Shown one piece after another: positions 21,109-32,500 of a DNA stretch of 40,074 nucleotides. Every line of letters starts with the position of its first letter. The first letter of the stretch is position 1. The stretch lies in the NCBI GenBank assembly GCA_007713595.1, contig VMRY01000068.1, forward strand, positions 1 to 40,074, read 5' to 3'. The notes under the pieces were generated by a model that ran no database searches, had not been told where the DNA came from, and saw nothing but the letters and a program-made list of their open reading frames with translations. Both the position numbers and the translations under genes were made by a program. Origin of the DNA: Sedimenticola thiotaurini. Lineage in GTDB: Bacteria > Pseudomonadota > Gammaproteobacteria > Chromatiales > Chromatiaceae.

Positions 21109-21729
21109 CTATACATTATAGCTCCTCGCCACCAGATAGACCTCTCGGCTCTGAGAACGTGATGCCGCCGGCTTACGAGTCACCACCTTTGCAAATGAGC
21201 TACGCATCTCTTTGACATACTGGTCAAAACCCTCGCCCTGGAAGACCTTGACAACAAAACTGCCGCCTGGCCGCAGTACCTCTCTTGCATACTCCAGTGC
21301 CAGCTCACACAAATACATGGCACGAGGCTGATCAACAGCGCTCATACCACTCACATTGGGGGCCATATCAGAAATTACAAGATCAACCGGCCGACCAGCC
21401 AGCAGGGAGTGAAATTGGGCCAGCACCGCATCATCACGGAAGTCACCCTGGATGAAATCCACGCCCGAAATAGGCTCCATCTCCAGGATGTCCAGCGCAA
21501 ACACCCTGCCTTTTTCTCCCACCAGCTTTAACGCAACCTGTGACCAGCCACCCGGTGCCGCACCAAGATCAACCACCACCTGCCCCGGGGCAAGCAAGCG
21601 ATCTTTATCCTGCAACTCCAGTAGCTTGTAGGAGGCGCGCGAACGATAACCGTCGATCTGCGCGCGCTTGACATACTCATCGTTAAAATGACGATCGAGC
21701 CACTGCTGACTGCTTTTGCTTTTCTTCAT
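21109..21729 (-). CDS. rlmE: 23S rRNA (uridine-2'-O)-methyltransferase RlmE
   Basis: Heat-shock methyltransferase (RrmJ/FtsJ) that methylates U2552 of 23S rRNA during late 50S assembly. The 206-residue protein has the SAM-binding motif [14 protein letters not shown] at about residues 53-66. The catalytic K-D-K-E set is visible: K35 in [11 protein letters not shown] in [12 protein letters not shown] in [11 protein letters not shown] and E in SREVYLVA. It is upstream of ftsH, the conserved order, and divergent from yhbY. Confidence 0.97.
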   Translation of the reverse strand: MKKSKSSQQWLDRHFNDEYVKRAQIDGYRSRASYKLLELQDKDRLLAPGQVVVDLGAAPGGWSQVALKLVGEKGRVFALDILEMEPISGVDFIQGDFRDDAVLAQFHSLLAGRPVDLVISDMAPNVSGMSAVDQPRAMYLCELALEYAREVLRPGGSFVVKVFQGEGFDQYVKEMRSSFAKVVTRKPAASRSQSREVYLVARSYNV

Positions 21730-21870
21730 GTCTCTTAACTATGATTTAAAGGCAGTAAATGTTCCAGGGCCTGTTAACCAGATAATCCATCTCAGTCTAC
21801 TTAAAACAGTGTCGGTCAGGCTACAACTACGGTAGAATGCGCGGCCTTCAAAGACCCACCGGAGTCATCG

Positions 21871-22170
21871 ATGCCTCTGACAAAAAAACAGATCCGCCAA
21901 CTTAAGAGCCTGGTTCATCACCTGAATCCAGTCGTTATCGTAGGCCAGAACGGCCTGACTGACCCAGTACTCAACGAGTTGGACATCACCTTGAGCACGC
22001 ACGAACTAGTCAAAGTGCGCCTGAATGCGGGTGATCGCGAACAGCGCCAAGAGATGATCGATGCCATTTGCTCCCGTTGCAGTGCCGAACTGGTCCAGAC
22101 AATTGGTCATGTTGCCGCATTCTTCAGACGCAATCCTGACAAACCTGTTATCACACTGGCAAACGATTAA
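21871..22170 (+). CDS. yhbY: Ribosome assembly RNA-binding protein YhbY (CRM domain)
   Basis: Small CRM-domain RNA-binding protein associated with 50S ribosome precursors. The 99-residue protein is full length, with the family N-terminus MPLTKKQIRQLKSLVHHLNP and the GQNGLTDPVLNELD stretch (GxxG-type RNA-binding loop). The C-terminus reads GHVAAFFRRNPDKP, typical of the family. It is the only plus-strand gene between 0.4 and 27.9 kb, divergent from rlmE and convergent with greA. A -10-like TAGAAT at 21833-21838 is its likely promoter, although no good -35 was found. Confidence 0.95.
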   Translation: MPLTKKQIRQLKSLVHHLNPVVIVGQNGLTDPVLNELDITLSTHELVKVRLNAGDREQRQEMIDAICSRCSAELVQTIGHVAAFFRRNPDKPVITLAND

Positions 22171-22180
22171 TTCTGCGAAC

Positions 22181-22213
22181 AAAAAAACAGATGGAGGCTT
22201 ACGCCCCCATCTG
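22181..22213 (-). terminator. Terminator of the carA-carB-greA transcript
   Basis: Between the convergent yhbY and greA. An 11-bp stem with one mismatch (22203-22213 with 22188-22198), a TTAC/GTAA loop, then seven T on the minus strand. It fits intrinsic termination after greA. The plus-strand side has no T-run. Confidence 0.8.
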
Positions 22214-22239
22214 CTGTGATCGCTTTACGTGCTGATCCG

Positions 22240-22716
22240 CTATTCGTAACGAACCGCCAGTATCTCCATGTGACGCATACCATTCGGTGTCTGTACCGCA
22301 GCCTCATCACCTACTGATTTTCCAATCAGTGCGCGCGCCATGGGTGAGCCGACCGAAATCAGGCCCTGCTTGATATCTGCCTCATCATCACCGACGATTT
22401 GAAAGGTATGCTCCGCATCTTCTTCCTCTTCGTAAACGTCGACCGTGGCGCCAAAAATGACGCGGCCATCTGCATTTACTGAGGTTACATCGATTATCTG
22501 TGCATGTGAAAGCTTGGATTCAATCTCTTTGATCCTGCCTTCGATAAAACCTTGCTGCTCACGTGCGGCGTGATACTCCGCGTTCTCTTTCAGATCACCG
22601 TGAGCACGTGCTTCAGCAATATCCTGGATTACCTTCGGCCGTGCAACCTGCTTCAGCTGGGTCAACTCTGCCCGAAGCCTCTCTGCACCTCTGACTGTCA
22701 GGGGTACTTTACTCAT
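22240..22716 (-). CDS. greA: Transcription elongation factor GreA
   Basis: Rescues backtracked RNA polymerase by stimulating transcript cleavage. The 158-residue protein is full length. The N-terminal coiled-coil (residues 1-75) contains the tip acidic stretch [13 protein letters not shown], which in the family reaches the polymerase active site through the secondary channel. The C-terminal FKBP-like domain follows, with [20 protein letters not shown]. It lies 46 nt downstream of carB, with GAGG about 9 nt before the ATG, and is probably cotranscribed with carAB. Confidence 0.97.
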   Translation of the reverse strand: MSKVPLTVRGAERLRAELTQLKQVARPKVIQDIAEARAHGDLKENAEYHAAREQQGFIEGRIKEIESKLSHAQIIDVTSVNADGRVIFGATVDVYEEEEDAEHTFQIVGDDEADIKQGLISVGSPMARALIGKSVGDEAAVQTPNGMRHMEILAVRYE

Positions 22717-22762
22717 AGGTTAAACCTCATCTCTGTTCGCTTCATATCCATCGTTCAGAATC

Positions 22763-25700
22763 TTAGTGAAGATCCTGCAAACGATTGACATTCGTACTAT
22801 CCGCCTGTTTCAACGCAAGGCAGAAGGCCTCCCCACCTGACATGGTGGTGGTATAGGTCACCTTGTGCTGAAGTGCTGCACGACGAATTGCAGCGGAATC
22901 GGCGATGGCTTTTTTTCCTTCCGTGGTATTGATGATCATACTGAATTCATCATTCTTGATCATATCAACGATGTGTGGCCGTCCCTCAGCCACTTTATTA
23001 ACCCGTTCACAGGCAATTCCCTGCTCCTGAATCACCTTACAGGTGCCGCCAGTAGCGTAGAGCTGAAAGCCCAGTTCGTTGAGGTCTTTGGCTACCGATA
23101 GAATACGCTTTTTGTCCTGTTCCCGGACTGAGAGCAGGGCACGGCCAGATCGCGGCAGCAGATCGCCCGCTCCTTCCATCGCCTTGGCAAATGCCTCGCC
23201 AAAGGTAGCGCCAACACCCATCACCTCGCCCGTCGATTTCATCTCCGGGCCGAGCAGGGTATCCACACCAGGGAACTTCACAAACGGGAAAATTGCCTCT
23301 TTAACAAAATATGTCTCGGGTATCACCTCTTTGGTGAATCCCTGCTGCTTCAAGCTGGTTCCCGCCATGCAGCGCGCGGCGATCTTGGCCAGCTGCACAC
23401 CGGTTGCCTTGGAGACGAAAGGTACTGTACGGGAAGCCCGGGGATTAACCTCAAGCAGATAGATCTCGTTATCCTTAATGGCAAACTGGGTATTCATCAA
23501 TCCGACGACTTTCAGCTCCAGTGCCAGACTGCGAATCTGCTCACGCATACGATCCTGAATGGCCGCCGACAAGGTGTAGGGCGGCAGTGAACAGGCCGAG
23601 TCGCCGGAGTGCACCCCCGCCTCCTCAATATGTTCCATGATGCCGCCAATAACCACATCCGTACCGTCACAGATGGCATCAATATCGACCTCAATGGCAT
23701 CATTAAGAAAGCGATCCAGTAGCACAGGCGAATCATTGGAGACACTCACCGCCTCGCGCATATAGCGGCGCAGATCATCTTCATCATGAACAATCTCCAT
23801 CGCGCGGCCACCCAACACATAAGAAGGACGAACCACGAGGGGATAACCGACCTCTTCGGCCAACCTGACCGCCTGCTCTGCCTCTGACGCGGTGCGGTTC
23901 GGCGGCTGTTTCAGGCCAAGCTTCTCAACCATTTTCTGGAATCGTTCACGGTCTTCCGCCAGATCAATAGAATCCGGAGAGGTACCTATAATCGGTGCAC
24001 CCGCGGCCTCTAGGGCACGCGCCAGTTTCAACGGCGTCTGACCACCGTATTGAACAATAACACCCATCGGTTTCTCAACTTCAATCACTTCAAGCACATC
24101 TTCCAGGGTCAATGGCTCGAAATAGAGTCGATCAGAGGTGTCATAGTCTGTTGATACCGTCTCAGGATTGCAGTTGACCATGATGGTTTCATAACCATCT
24201 TCACGCATGGCAAAGGCCGCGTGGACACAGCAGTAATCAAATTCGATACCCTGACCAATCCGATTCGGCCCGCCACCAAGTACCATGATCTTTTTATTGT
24301 TCGTTGGTGCAGACTCACACTCCTCCTCGTAGGTGGAGTACATATAAGCCGTACTGGTGGAAAATTCGGCCGCACAGGTATCCACCCGCTTGAACACCGG
24401 CCGGATTCCAGCCTGCCAGCGGGCCGATCTGATCGCATCCTGATGAACGCCAACCAAAGCCGCCAGCCGCTCATCCGAGAAACCCTTGCGCTTCAGATAG
24501 CGCAGGCGATCGGCATCCAGAGCCGCCTGGCCACCCTGCTTAATATCCCCTTCAATCGTAACCAGCTCCTGGATCTGCACCAGGAACCAGCGGTCAATCT
24601 TGGTCAGCTCAAAGACATCATCCAGCGACATTCCGGAGCGGAAGGCATCAGCCACATACCAGAGGCGCTCAGCTCCCGGTTCACGCAGCTCATGTCGCAT
24701 GATGGTCTTCAGATCTTCTGACTCCAGATCGACAATCTCATCCAGGCCGCTCTTACCGGTCTCCAGACCACGCAGCGCCTTCTGCAGTGATTCCTGGAAA
24801 GTACGGCCAATAGCCATCACTTCACCCACCGATTTCATCTGGGTGGTCAAGCGATCAGGGGCTGCCGGGAATTTCTCAAAGGCAAAACGGGGAATCTTGG
24901 TGACTACGTAGTCAATGCTCGGCTCAAATGAGGCGGGGGTTGCCCCACCGGTAATCTCGTTACGCAGCTCATCCAGGGTAAAGCCGACCGCCAGCTTGGC
25001 AGCAATCTTGGCAATTGGAAAACCGGTCGCCTTGGAAGCCAGCGCCGAAGAGCGCGACACCCGGGGGTTCATTTCAATGATGATCATACGACCATCGTCT
25101 GGGTTGATGGCAAACTGCACATTCGAACCACCAGTATCCACACCAATCTCACGCAATACCGCCAATGAGGCGTTACGCATGATCTGATACTCTTTATCGG
25201 TCAGGGTCTGGGCAGGTGCTACGGTAATTGAATCACCGGTATGCACACCCATCGGATCCAGGTTCTCAATCGAACAGATAATGATGCAGTTGTCTTTATG
25301 ATCACGCACCACCTCCATCTCGTACTCTTTCCAGCCCAGCGCCGACTCTTCAATCAGCAGCTCACGGGTGGGTGAGAGATCCAGACCACGTTCACAGATC
25401 TCGACGAACTCTTCCCGGTTATAGGCGATACCACCGCCAGAGCCACCCATGGTGAAAGAGGGACGAATAATGGTCGGGAAACCAATCTGCGCCTGCACCT
25501 GCAGCGCCTCTTCCATGCTGTGAGCAACCGCTGCCTTCGGCATATCCAGACCAATCTTCAGCATTGCCTGCCTGAACAGATCCCGGTCTTCCGCCTTATC
25601 GATCGCCTCACGAGAAGCGCCAACCATCTCGACGCCATACTTTTCCAACACACCTTCCCGCACCAGGTCCAGGGCGCAGTTCAGTGCCGTCTGTCCGCCC

Positions 25701-25969
25701 ATGGTGGGGAGCAGCACATCGGGGCGCTCTTTTTCAATAATGCGCGCTACCGTACGCCAGGTAATCGGTTCGATATAGACAGCATCTGCGCTGTCGGGAT
25801 CAGTCATGATGGTGGCTGGATTGGAGTTCACCAGAATGACCCGGTAACCCTCTTCGCGCAGTGCCTTACAGGCCTGGGCGCCTGAGTAGTCAAACTCACA
25901 GGCCTGGCCGATCACAATAGGTCCAGCACCGATAATCAGTACACTTTCAATGTCTGTTCTTTTTGGCAT
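22763..25969 (-). CDS. carB: Carbamoyl-phosphate synthase large subunit
   Basis: Makes carbamoyl phosphate from bicarbonate, ATP and ammonia supplied by CarA, feeding arginine and pyrimidine synthesis. The 1068-residue protein shows the internal duplication of the family. Two ATP-grasp halves begin [21 protein letters not shown] and [20 protein letters not shown] (near residue 560). Each half has its own [13 protein letters not shown] or [13 protein letters not shown] loop. A C-terminal methylglyoxal-synthase-like allosteric domain (about residues 940-1068) binds UMP, ornithine and IMP in known enzymes. It is 52 nt after carA. Confidence 0.98.
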   Translation of the reverse strand: MPKRTDIESVLIIGAGPIVIGQACEFDYSGAQACKALREEGYRVILVNSNPATIMTDPDSADAVYIEPITWRTVARIIEKERPDVLLPTMGGQTALNCALDLVREGVLEKYGVEMVGASREAIDKAEDRDLFRQAMLKIGLDMPKAAVAHSMEEALQVQAQIGFPTIIRPSFTMGGSGGGIAYNREEFVEICERGLDLSPTRELLIEESALGWKEYEMEVVRDHKDNCIIICSIENLDPMGVHTGDSITVAPAQTLTDKEYQIMRNASLAVLREIGVDTGGSNVQFAINPDDGRMIIIEMNPRVSRSSALASKATGFPIAKIAAKLAVGFTLDELRNEITGGATPASFEPSIDYVVTKIPRFAFEKFPAAPDRLTTQMKSVGEVMAIGRTFQESLQKALRGLETGKSGLDEIVDLESEDLKTIMRHELREPGAERLWYVADAFRSGMSLDDVFELTKIDRWFLVQIQELVTIEGDIKQGGQAALDADRLRYLKRKGFSDERLAALVGVHQDAIRSARWQAGIRPVFKRVDTCAAEFSTSTAYMYSTYEEECESAPTNNKKIMVLGGGPNRIGQGIEFDYCCVHAAFAMREDGYETIMVNCNPETVSTDYDTSDRLYFEPLTLEDVLEVIEVEKPMGVIVQYGGQTPLKLARALEAAGAPIIGTSPDSIDLAEDRERFQKMVEKLGLKQPPNRTASEAEQAVRLAEEVGYPLVVRPSYVLGGRAMEIVHDEDDLRRYMREAVSVSNDSPVLLDRFLNDAIEVDIDAICDGTDVVIGGIMEHIEEAGVHSGDSACSLPPYTLSAAIQDRMREQIRSLALELKVVGLMNTQFAIKDNEIYLLEVNPRASRTVPFVSKATGVQLAKIAARCMAGTSLKQQGFTKEVIPETYFVKEAIFPFVKFPGVDTLLGPEMKSTGEVMGVGATFGEAFAKAMEGAGDLLPRSGRALLSVREQDKKRILSVAKDLNELGFQLYATGGTCKVIQEQGIACERVNKVAEGRPHIVDMIKNDEFSMIINTTEGKKAIADSAAIRRAALQHKVTYTTTMSGGEAFCLALKQADSTNVNRLQDLH

Positions 25970-26021
25970 GGGTTGCTTTTAAATCCGCAGTAAATGGCTT
26001 ATTTCAGTCGTCTAACCCGCA

Positions 26022-27164
26022 TCATTCCGCGGCTTGCATTAACTCGATAAAATGATCAAAAATCGGTGCCACGTCATGTGGCCCCGGACTCGCTTCCGGA
26101 TGCCCCTGGAAACCAAAGGCCGGCCTGTCCGTCCGGTGTATTCCCTGCAGGGAATCGTCAAACAGAGAGCGGTAGGTAGCGGCCAGATTTTCCGGCAGGC
26201 TCTTTTCATCAACCGCGAAGCCATGATTCTGACTTGAGATCATGACCACCTTGTCTTCCAGGTTCTGTACCGGATGATTGGCACCATGATGGCCAAACTT
26301 CATCTTGATGGTCTTGGCACCACTGGCCAATGCCAGCAACTGATGCCCGAGACAGATACCAAAGACCGGTAAATCTGTATCGACAATGGTCTTGATCGCC
26401 TCAATGGCATAATCGCAGGGCTCCGGGTCACCCGGGCCATTGGAGAGGAACACACCATCGGGTTTCATCTCCAAAACAGCGCTGGCAGGTGTCTGTGCCG
26501 GCACGACAGTGACGCGACAACCGCGATCCACCAGCATGCGCAGGATATTGCGCTTAATCCCGAAGTCATAGGCTACAACGTGTGTGGGAAGGCTCTCTTC
26601 AATGTTTTCGGGCGATTCAGGAAGACCACCCTCCAGAGTCCATGTACCCTGAGTCCACGCATAGCTATCCTTAGTACTCACCACCTTGGCCAGGTCCATC
26701 CCTTTCAGACCAGGGAATGATTTGGCTGCGGCGAGTGCTTCTGCCTCATCAACCTGATCACCAGCCACTATGCAACCGGACTGAGCACCCTTTTCACGCA
26801 GGATACGGGTCAGCTTGCGGGTATCAATGCCCGCAATGGCCACAACACCATTGTCACGCAGATACTGATCCAGGGGGCGCTGATTGCGCCAGCTGCTGGT
26901 TAACAGAGGAAGATCACGAATAATGAGGCCGGCAGCATAAATTGAGTCAGACTCTTCATCTTCGTCATTCGTGCCGGTATTTCCGATGTGTGGATAGGTC
27001 AGGGTTACAATCTGTTGGCAGTAGGAGGGATCCGTTAGAATCTCCTGATAACCAGTCATAGCCGTATTAAAAACAACCTCACCGATTGTCTGACCATCAG
27101 CGCCGATGGACACACCACGGAAGACTGTACCATCCTCCAAGACCAATATTGCGGGCTTACTCAA
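26022..27164 (-). CDS. carA: Carbamoyl-phosphate synthase small subunit
   Basis: Glutamine amidotransferase subunit that hydrolyses glutamine and channels ammonia to CarB. Class I GATase residues are clear: nucleophile C271 in VFGICLGHQ and the His-Glu pair in [12 protein letters not shown] near the C-terminus. I chose the TTG at 27164. It has AAGGGGA 8 nt upstream and gives the usual N-terminus [11 protein letters not shown] and 380 residues. Another in-frame TTG at 27191 has no ribosome site, and no in-frame ATG lies near. A promoter and a possible short leader ORF lie upstream. Confidence 0.96.
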   Translation of the reverse strand: MSKPAILVLEDGTVFRGVSIGADGQTIGEVVFNTAMTGYQEILTDPSYCQQIVTLTYPHIGNTGTNDEDEESDSIYAAGLIIRDLPLLTSSWRNQRPLDQYLRDNGVVAIAGIDTRKLTRILREKGAQSGCIVAGDQVDEAEALAAAKSFPGLKGMDLAKVVSTKDSYAWTQGTWTLEGGLPESPENIEESLPTHVVAYDFGIKRNILRMLVDRGCRVTVVPAQTPASAVLEMKPDGVFLSNGPGDPEPCDYAIEAIKTIVDTDLPVFGICLGHQLLALASGAKTIKMKFGHHGANHPVQNLEDKVVMISSQNHGFAVDEKSLPENLAATYRSLFDDSLQGIHRTDRPAFGFQGHPEASPGPHDVAPIFDHFIELMQAAE

Positions 27165-27203
27165 GAAACCAGTCCCCTTCAGGCATGCCAAACGGGACAG
27201 TCT

Positions 27204-27263
27204 CTAGGGAGCCATCCCGATATAAATAATGAATTTTGCGGGAGCGACCACACAGAACAGCAT
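27204..27263 (-). CDS. Possible 19-residue leader peptide of carA
   Basis: An ATG-started ORF of 19 codons, MLFCVVAPAKFIIYIGMAP, between the putative carA promoter and the carA start. It ends 39 nt before carA. Its ribosome-binding site is weak. It could be a regulatory leader ORF, since carAB is pyrimidine- and arginine-controlled in known gammaproteobacteria, or it could be chance. Nothing in the peptide is Arg-rich. Confidence 0.25.
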   Translation of the reverse strand: MLFCVVAPAKFIIYIGMAP

Positions 27264-27280
27264 AACCGCTAACCGGGGGA

Positions 27281-27310
27281 ATTCTACTTGAATCGAGGGT
27301 CGGATGTCCA
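27281..27310 (-). promoter_or_regulatory. Promoter of carAB-greA
   Basis: On the minus strand, TGGACA (27305-27310, 5 of 6 to the -35 consensus), an 18-bp spacer and TAGAAT (27281-27286, 5 of 6). It gives a leader of about 110 nt before the TTG start of carA. It lies just inside the 164-bp gap after trxC. Confidence 0.6.
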
Positions 27311-27328
27311 TGCAACATCCAGCAAAAA

Positions 27329-27751
27329 TCACAGGTTTTGCTCAGTCCATGCCACAAGACCCTTTGCATCCATCGCACCCGACATCCTGGCAGACTCAAT
27401 CCCGGCCTTGAATAGTATGAGTGTGGGTATACTCCTGATAGCGTATTTTGCCGCAACCGACTGCTGTTCCTCTGTATTTATCTTAATCAACTGAACCTTT
27501 GGCTCTAGCAAGCGTGCCGCCTGCTCAAATGCCGGGGCCATCATGCGGCAGGGCCCGCACCAGGGTGCCCAGAAATCGACCAGCAAGGGAATATCACTTT
27601 TACTGAGAAAGCGCTCGAAACCGATACCATCCAGCGCTATGGGCGCTGAACTGAACAGGGGTTGCTTGCAGCGACCACACTTCGGCTGATCACTCAGCCG
27701 GGTATCCGGAACACGGTTCACACCATGACAATGCGGGCAGACCAGTTGCAT
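27329..27751 (-). CDS. trxC: Thioredoxin 2 (zinc-binding)
   Basis: Cytoplasmic thiol-disulfide reductase of the TrxC type. The N-terminus has a zinc-ribbon with C5-x2-C8 and C25-x2-C28, and the active site is WCGPC at residues 64-68. The cis-proline loop IRSIPTLILF is intact. The length of 140 residues matches E. coli TrxC (139). I chose the ATG at 27751 because AGGAGG lies 8 nt upstream; the GTG six bases earlier is too close to it. It lies 164 nt upstream of the carA-proximal region and is divergent from the DUF692 gene. Confidence 0.95.
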   Translation of the reverse strand: MQLVCPHCHGVNRVPDTRLSDQPKCGRCKQPLFSSAPIALDGIGFERFLSKSDIPLLVDFWAPWCGPCRMMAPAFEQAARLLEPKVQLIKINTEEQQSVAAKYAIRSIPTLILFKAGIESARMSGAMDAKGLVAWTEQNL

Positions 27752-27955
27752 TCTCACTTCCTCCTAATTAATTTTCTGCACCATGAGCAACAAATGGGTA
27801 TAGATAGTATGGAAAATGGGTTCTGTGCATCAGTTTTCAAGGACTTTCTAATGTACCCAACAAGAAAAAAGTAGATCCATCAGCTCTTGCCCAGCAAAGG
27901 AAAAGGATAGTATGTTCTCCCAGGGTCTGAGCACGAATTATAAAATGGGAATCCA

Positions 27956-28792
27956 ATGAACCAGAATGCTGTACTACCTAACCTCGGATTTGGATTGCGC
28001 CTTCGGGCAGATTATCTCCCCAGCTTTATCGGCAGCGAACCTGAACTCGACTGGCTTGAGATCATCACCGAAAACTATCTCGGCGCCAATGAAGAAACCC
28101 TCGATCAACTGGATAAGATCCGCTCTAACTACCCTATTGTGATGCATGGCATATCGCTCGCCATTGGTAGCCCCTGGCCATTGGATCAGGCCTATCTTAA
28201 TCAGCTGAAAAAACTGGTCGACAGGGTGAATCCAGCCTGGATATCCGACCACCTGTGCTGGAAAGGAGCCGATGATGTCCAAGGACAGCTGCTACCGCTC
28301 CCCTACTCAGAGGACACTCTGGAACATGTCGTTACGCGTATAAACCAGGTGCAGGATTTTCTGGGCAGGCAGATACTCCTGGAAAATGTCCCCATTGAAC
28401 AGAAAAGTAGCCAGGAAATTCCAGAAGTGGAGTTTATCCGGGAAGTGGCCGACCGCTCAGACTCCCTGATACTGATTGATGTGGGTAACCTGCTTGCAAG
28501 CAGCCTAAGCCAGGAGTTCAGTGCGATAGATTATATCAACCAGATCCCTGCCGGGCGGGTGCAGCAGATACATCTACCTGACATCACCTTTGAGACCAGC
28601 TCAGATGGCAACTGTGATGCATCACCACGGATCATTGATCCCATCTGGAAAATCTATACCGAAGTTCTGGATCGATTTGGCCTGATCACCACCATGATTG
28701 AGCGCGAAGACACTATTCCAACGCTGAAGGGAATGCTCTGCGATATCAAAAAGATACGCAAGGCCGCTTTGAGCCACATGGAGAACGGTTAG
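27956..28792 (+). CDS. DUF692 / MNIO-family putative multinuclear iron oxygenase, orphan
   Basis: A 278-residue TIM-barrel protein of the DUF692 (multinuclear non-heme iron oxygenase) family; members such as MbnB and TglH modify Cys residues of peptides. Likely metal ligands are H64 (MHGISLAIGS), H99 (SDHLCW), E143 (LLENV), D175 (LIDVGN), H206 (QQIHL) and E249 (MIERED). Two usual motifs are altered: the common DVNN-xYV-xx-NH stretch reads DVGNLLASSLSQ, and HLAGH reads HLPDI. No partner (DUF2063-type) gene or short Cys-rich precursor peptide is adjacent. It converges on trmO with stop codons overlapping by 4 nt. Substrate unknown. Confidence 0.8.
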   Translation: MNQNAVLPNLGFGLRLRADYLPSFIGSEPELDWLEIITENYLGANEETLDQLDKIRSNYPIVMHGISLAIGSPWPLDQAYLNQLKKLVDRVNPAWISDHLCWKGADDVQGQLLPLPYSEDTLEHVVTRINQVQDFLGRQILLENVPIEQKSSQEIPEVEFIREVADRSDSLILIDVGNLLASSLSQEFSAIDYINQIPAGRVQQIHLPDITFETSSDGNCDASPRIIDPIWKIYTEVLDRFGLITTMIEREDTIPTLKGMLCDIKKIRKAALSHMENG

Positions 28793-29499
28793 TCGCTCTC
28801 CACCTCGGCCAGCTCACACACAATGATTCTATCCGCCACGATCTCCCAGCGCAGATCAAAATCATAAAGCAGAATACCGTAGACACGACCCGGGTCAGGC
28901 TCGCCAGAATAGGCGGGGCGTGGATCAGTCTCCAGTAAATGGGTAATGAAGGCCTCCAGTTGAGCAGAATCCTGACGCGCCAACAGCTGCTTCCGGGCCC
29001 GCTCCGAAAAATCGACCGTGTATTTAACCGCCGGGGCTACTGGCGCAAAACCGGAACAGGCATCCGGGATGCTATCGACATAGACGACGTAGGGTTTAAT
29101 GTCGATTACAGGCGTGCCATCCAGCAGATCGATTCCCGAGAGATCAAGAATCACCTCACCATTCTCACACCGTACCCCTTCCAGCTTCACAACCGACAGA
29201 CCAATCGGATTGGGCCGAAAGGGAGATCGGCTGGCAAACACACCGACCCGCTTGTTACCGCCCAACCGGGGTGGACGCACCATGGGCTGCCATTCACTGC
29301 GTATCGCCTGATGAAAGACAAACTGAATCCAGATATGGGAGTAACCCTCAAGACCCACCACCGCCTCCGGCCGATTATAAGGTGGCGACAAAACAAGCTG
29401 CGCCCGCGCCTCCTTTATCAAACCTGGCTGACGAGGTATGCCGAACTTCTCCTTATAGGGAGAGTGGATGATGCCGATAGGTTCAATCTGATATTTCAT
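28789..29499 (-). CDS. trmO: tRNA (t6A37-N6)-methyltransferase TrmO
   Basis: SAM-dependent enzyme (TsaA/YaeB family) that N6-methylates threonylcarbamoyl-A37 in tRNA-Thr. The family motif SRSPFRPNPIGLS lies around residues 90-102. It is followed by LSGIDLLDGTPVIDIKPYV and, in the C-terminal half, DPRPAY. The chosen ATG at 29499 gives 236 residues starting MKYQIEPIGIIHSPY; the GTG nine bases upstream would add three residues. It begins 31 nt after the SMC gene with no visible terminator between them, so it may share that transcript. Confidence 0.95.
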   Translation of the reverse strand: MKYQIEPIGIIHSPYKEKFGIPRQPGLIKEARAQLVLSPPYNRPEAVVGLEGYSHIWIQFVFHQAIRSEWQPMVRPPRLGGNKRVGVFASRSPFRPNPIGLSVVKLEGVRCENGEVILDLSGIDLLDGTPVIDIKPYVVYVDSIPDACSGFAPVAPAVKYTVDFSERARKQLLARQDSAQLEAFITHLLETDPRPAYSGEPDPGRVYGILLYDFDLRWEIVADRIIVCELAEVESD

Positions 29500-29530
29500 T
29501 TCACACACCCATATCTGAGCAATAATCCGC

Positions 29531-32500
29531 TCAACTCACTGCAAATTCTTCCATAAAATCAAGTTCCGCCTGATGGAATACATTACGTCGATGATTGGCC
29601 CAGAGTGTTTTGATCCGTTCCTGATTGCACTGCTTACGATCCACCAACACCCGGGTATGGAGTTGTCCACGCAGTTGCGGGCTCGGTACCTTGGCAAAGA
29701 CGAACTCGTGACTGATCAGGTCCATAAAGGGTCCGCATTTGCTGGTTGGCATGATAAACAATAACTGCAACCCCAGCCGCTCCGTCAGATAGCTGATCAC
29801 CTCACGTGATCGGGTCTCATCCATCTTGGAGAATGCCTCATCCACCAGCACCATCCGAAGATGGGTATTGCCTTCGGCAAAGCGGAATGCCGAGGTGATG
29901 GCCGCCGAGCGTATGATGTAGGCAGGCGTCTCCAGCTGACCACCCGAGCCAGTGCCATATTCACTCAGTGGGATAGGCTCTTTACCCTCGACCTCTTTGT
30001 AGATCTCATAGCGCCGGTAATTGCGATAATCCGCAATACGTTCCAGATCCCGCATGGCGTGCTGCTCATCCTCATGCAGCAACATCGCCATCAGCTCATC
30101 CAGCACCTTGCGGGATTTGGCTGACAACTCCACCTCAAACAGGGTGGCCTCATCCGTGAGCACCGGATTTTTTACCACCTCCTGGAAGAAGCGGGCATAA
30201 TCTCGGTATTCAGGAATCCAGTCACTATCAAAACGGAAGGTCTCCCGGTCAGCGCCAAAATGGTGGTGCTGCAACTCGCGATTCAACTGCTCAATCTGTC
30301 GCTTACCATCATTCAGGGCCTGGTGAATAGTGTGGCAGAGATGGGTAACGAAAGCATTATTGAACGCCCCCTTCAGTTCATTGAGCTGTTGATGTTTCTC
30401 TACAAGAATGTTGTTTTTCAGGATGTTGTAGACACGATCAATGTCACGCTGCAGCAGACAGATTTGGCGAAACAGTGCCGCGTCATAATCACCACTGAAA
30501 GAGGGATAGATGATGGTGTCAGCCGGGCGACAGTGCTGATTGTGTGCCTTCACCTCTTCTTCTGCACGCCGCTCTGCTGCATGAAGATTTCGCTCCAGTT
30601 CATGGCGGAAGTTTTTCGCGATCTGGATATCCAGATCACGGGCCTCTTCGTCAGCGATCTGCAGCCGTGACTCAGTATTAAACTCTGGCCAGACAGCGGC
30701 CAATTCATTCAGTGCGGCCTCCCGCTCCTCCAACCGCGACTGATTCTGTTCTTGCAGATCACTCAACGCCTTGAGCTGTTTGTGTATCACCTCCAGACTG
30801 GAGCGCGTCTCCCCCAGCTTCTGATTGAGAAGGCCCTTCTGCTCCTCCAGACCACGCTGCTCCTGCTTCAGCTGCTGGAGCTGCGCCTCCAGGTCTTGAT
30901 GTTCATTCAGGTCAAGCTGTTTCAAGAGACTATCAACCCGATGGATCTGCAGATGCGTATCCATGACATGTTTCAGACCTTCCGCATAACAGCTCTCTTT
31001 CAGACGATCCACTGACTGCAACAGATAAGTGATCTGTTGTAGCTGATCGTTGGCCTGGTTCCATTCAACTTCAATGAGCGACAGCTCTTCCAGTTTGGCG
31101 TGTAAAGCCCTCTCCCGTGCCGCCACCCCAAATACCAGATCCGCATCCGCCAGATCACAGCGCCACATGCTGTAGCCGCCAGAGGCCATACCGTCTTCAG
31201 TAATACCCCGGCGAGTCATGCGCAGGGTTTCAGCCGATCCAACCCGCAGCACCGAACCGTAGCTGGCCGTCAGATAGGCCTTTGCCACGGCGTGGGTGAA
31301 CTCAAGGGCGTGAATAATTGAATCGGGATGGAGCTCACTGCGGGCAGTATCCTTTGCCGCCTTATCTCCCTGAATCACCCGGGCACGGTTGTCCCGGCCT
31401 GCCATACCGCGAACTGCCCGTATGGCTGCTGCCTCATACTCCGCCTCCACCAAAATGGCGTAACGAGCCCCGCCAAGATACCCCTCAATAGCAGATTGCC
31501 AGCGAGGATCTTTCACTTCCACATGATCACACAACACACGCGGATCAGCTCCGGGGCACTGCTGAGCGATCACCTTGACGGCTCGCTCCACAAAAGGTGG
31601 ATAGGTGACCTGATTGGCATTGAGCCGTTCGATCTCCTGCTGTTTATGCCGCCGTTGATCGGTGAGTTGCTGATAGCGAGAGCGCCGGGCGTGTTGTGTT
31701 GCAGCCAACTGGTTCCTGACCGATCCCTCATCACCCTGCGTATGCCAGAACGCATGCCAGCGGTTGTGAACCTGCTGTACCGACTGGATCTGCTCCAGAC
31801 CTCGCGATAGTGCAGGTATCTCTCCAGAAAAATCCCGCTGAACCAGATTATGCAGCTCAGGAATCATCGCCCTTTCGCTGGCAACCACCTCCTTGACCAG
31901 CGCATCCACCTCCAGGTGATTCAACAAAGGAAGATCGGCTTTGAACTGCTGAGTCGCCAGCAACTCACTCATCTCCCTACTGACCTGTATGTTCTCGCTG
32001 ACGATCTGATCCTGCGCCAGTAGCTGCTTGGCCTGTTGCACCAATTGCGTATCGAGCTGACTGCGTTCCCGTTCCAGGGTGTCTTTTTCACGCAGTGCTT
32101 CAATGCCCTGGCGCTGTGCCTCCAGTGAAATCAGCTGATCGTGCAGCTGCTCGCTCTGCACTACAATCGCGGCAATCTCTCCTTCAGTCTCACGCTGCGT
32201 CTGTTGCTGTGTCTGCTGTTCACGCTTTCCGCGCAGATAATCATCCTGCCTGAGTAGGTATTCCGCCTGCGCCAGCGTGTAATCCAGCACATTCAGTTCA
32301 CTCCACTGCTCTATATAGTGCTGGGTATGACCCTTGGCACGCTGCAGAATCTCGATTGACTCGACCAGATTGGCCGCATCACGCTCCATGCCATGGATTG
32401 TCTTCAACTGACTGGAGACCGAACGCACCGCTTCACCAAGATCCTTCTGCTCGAGAATCTCATCCGCTACAAAACGGTTGATGCCCTTGATCGGCTTATA

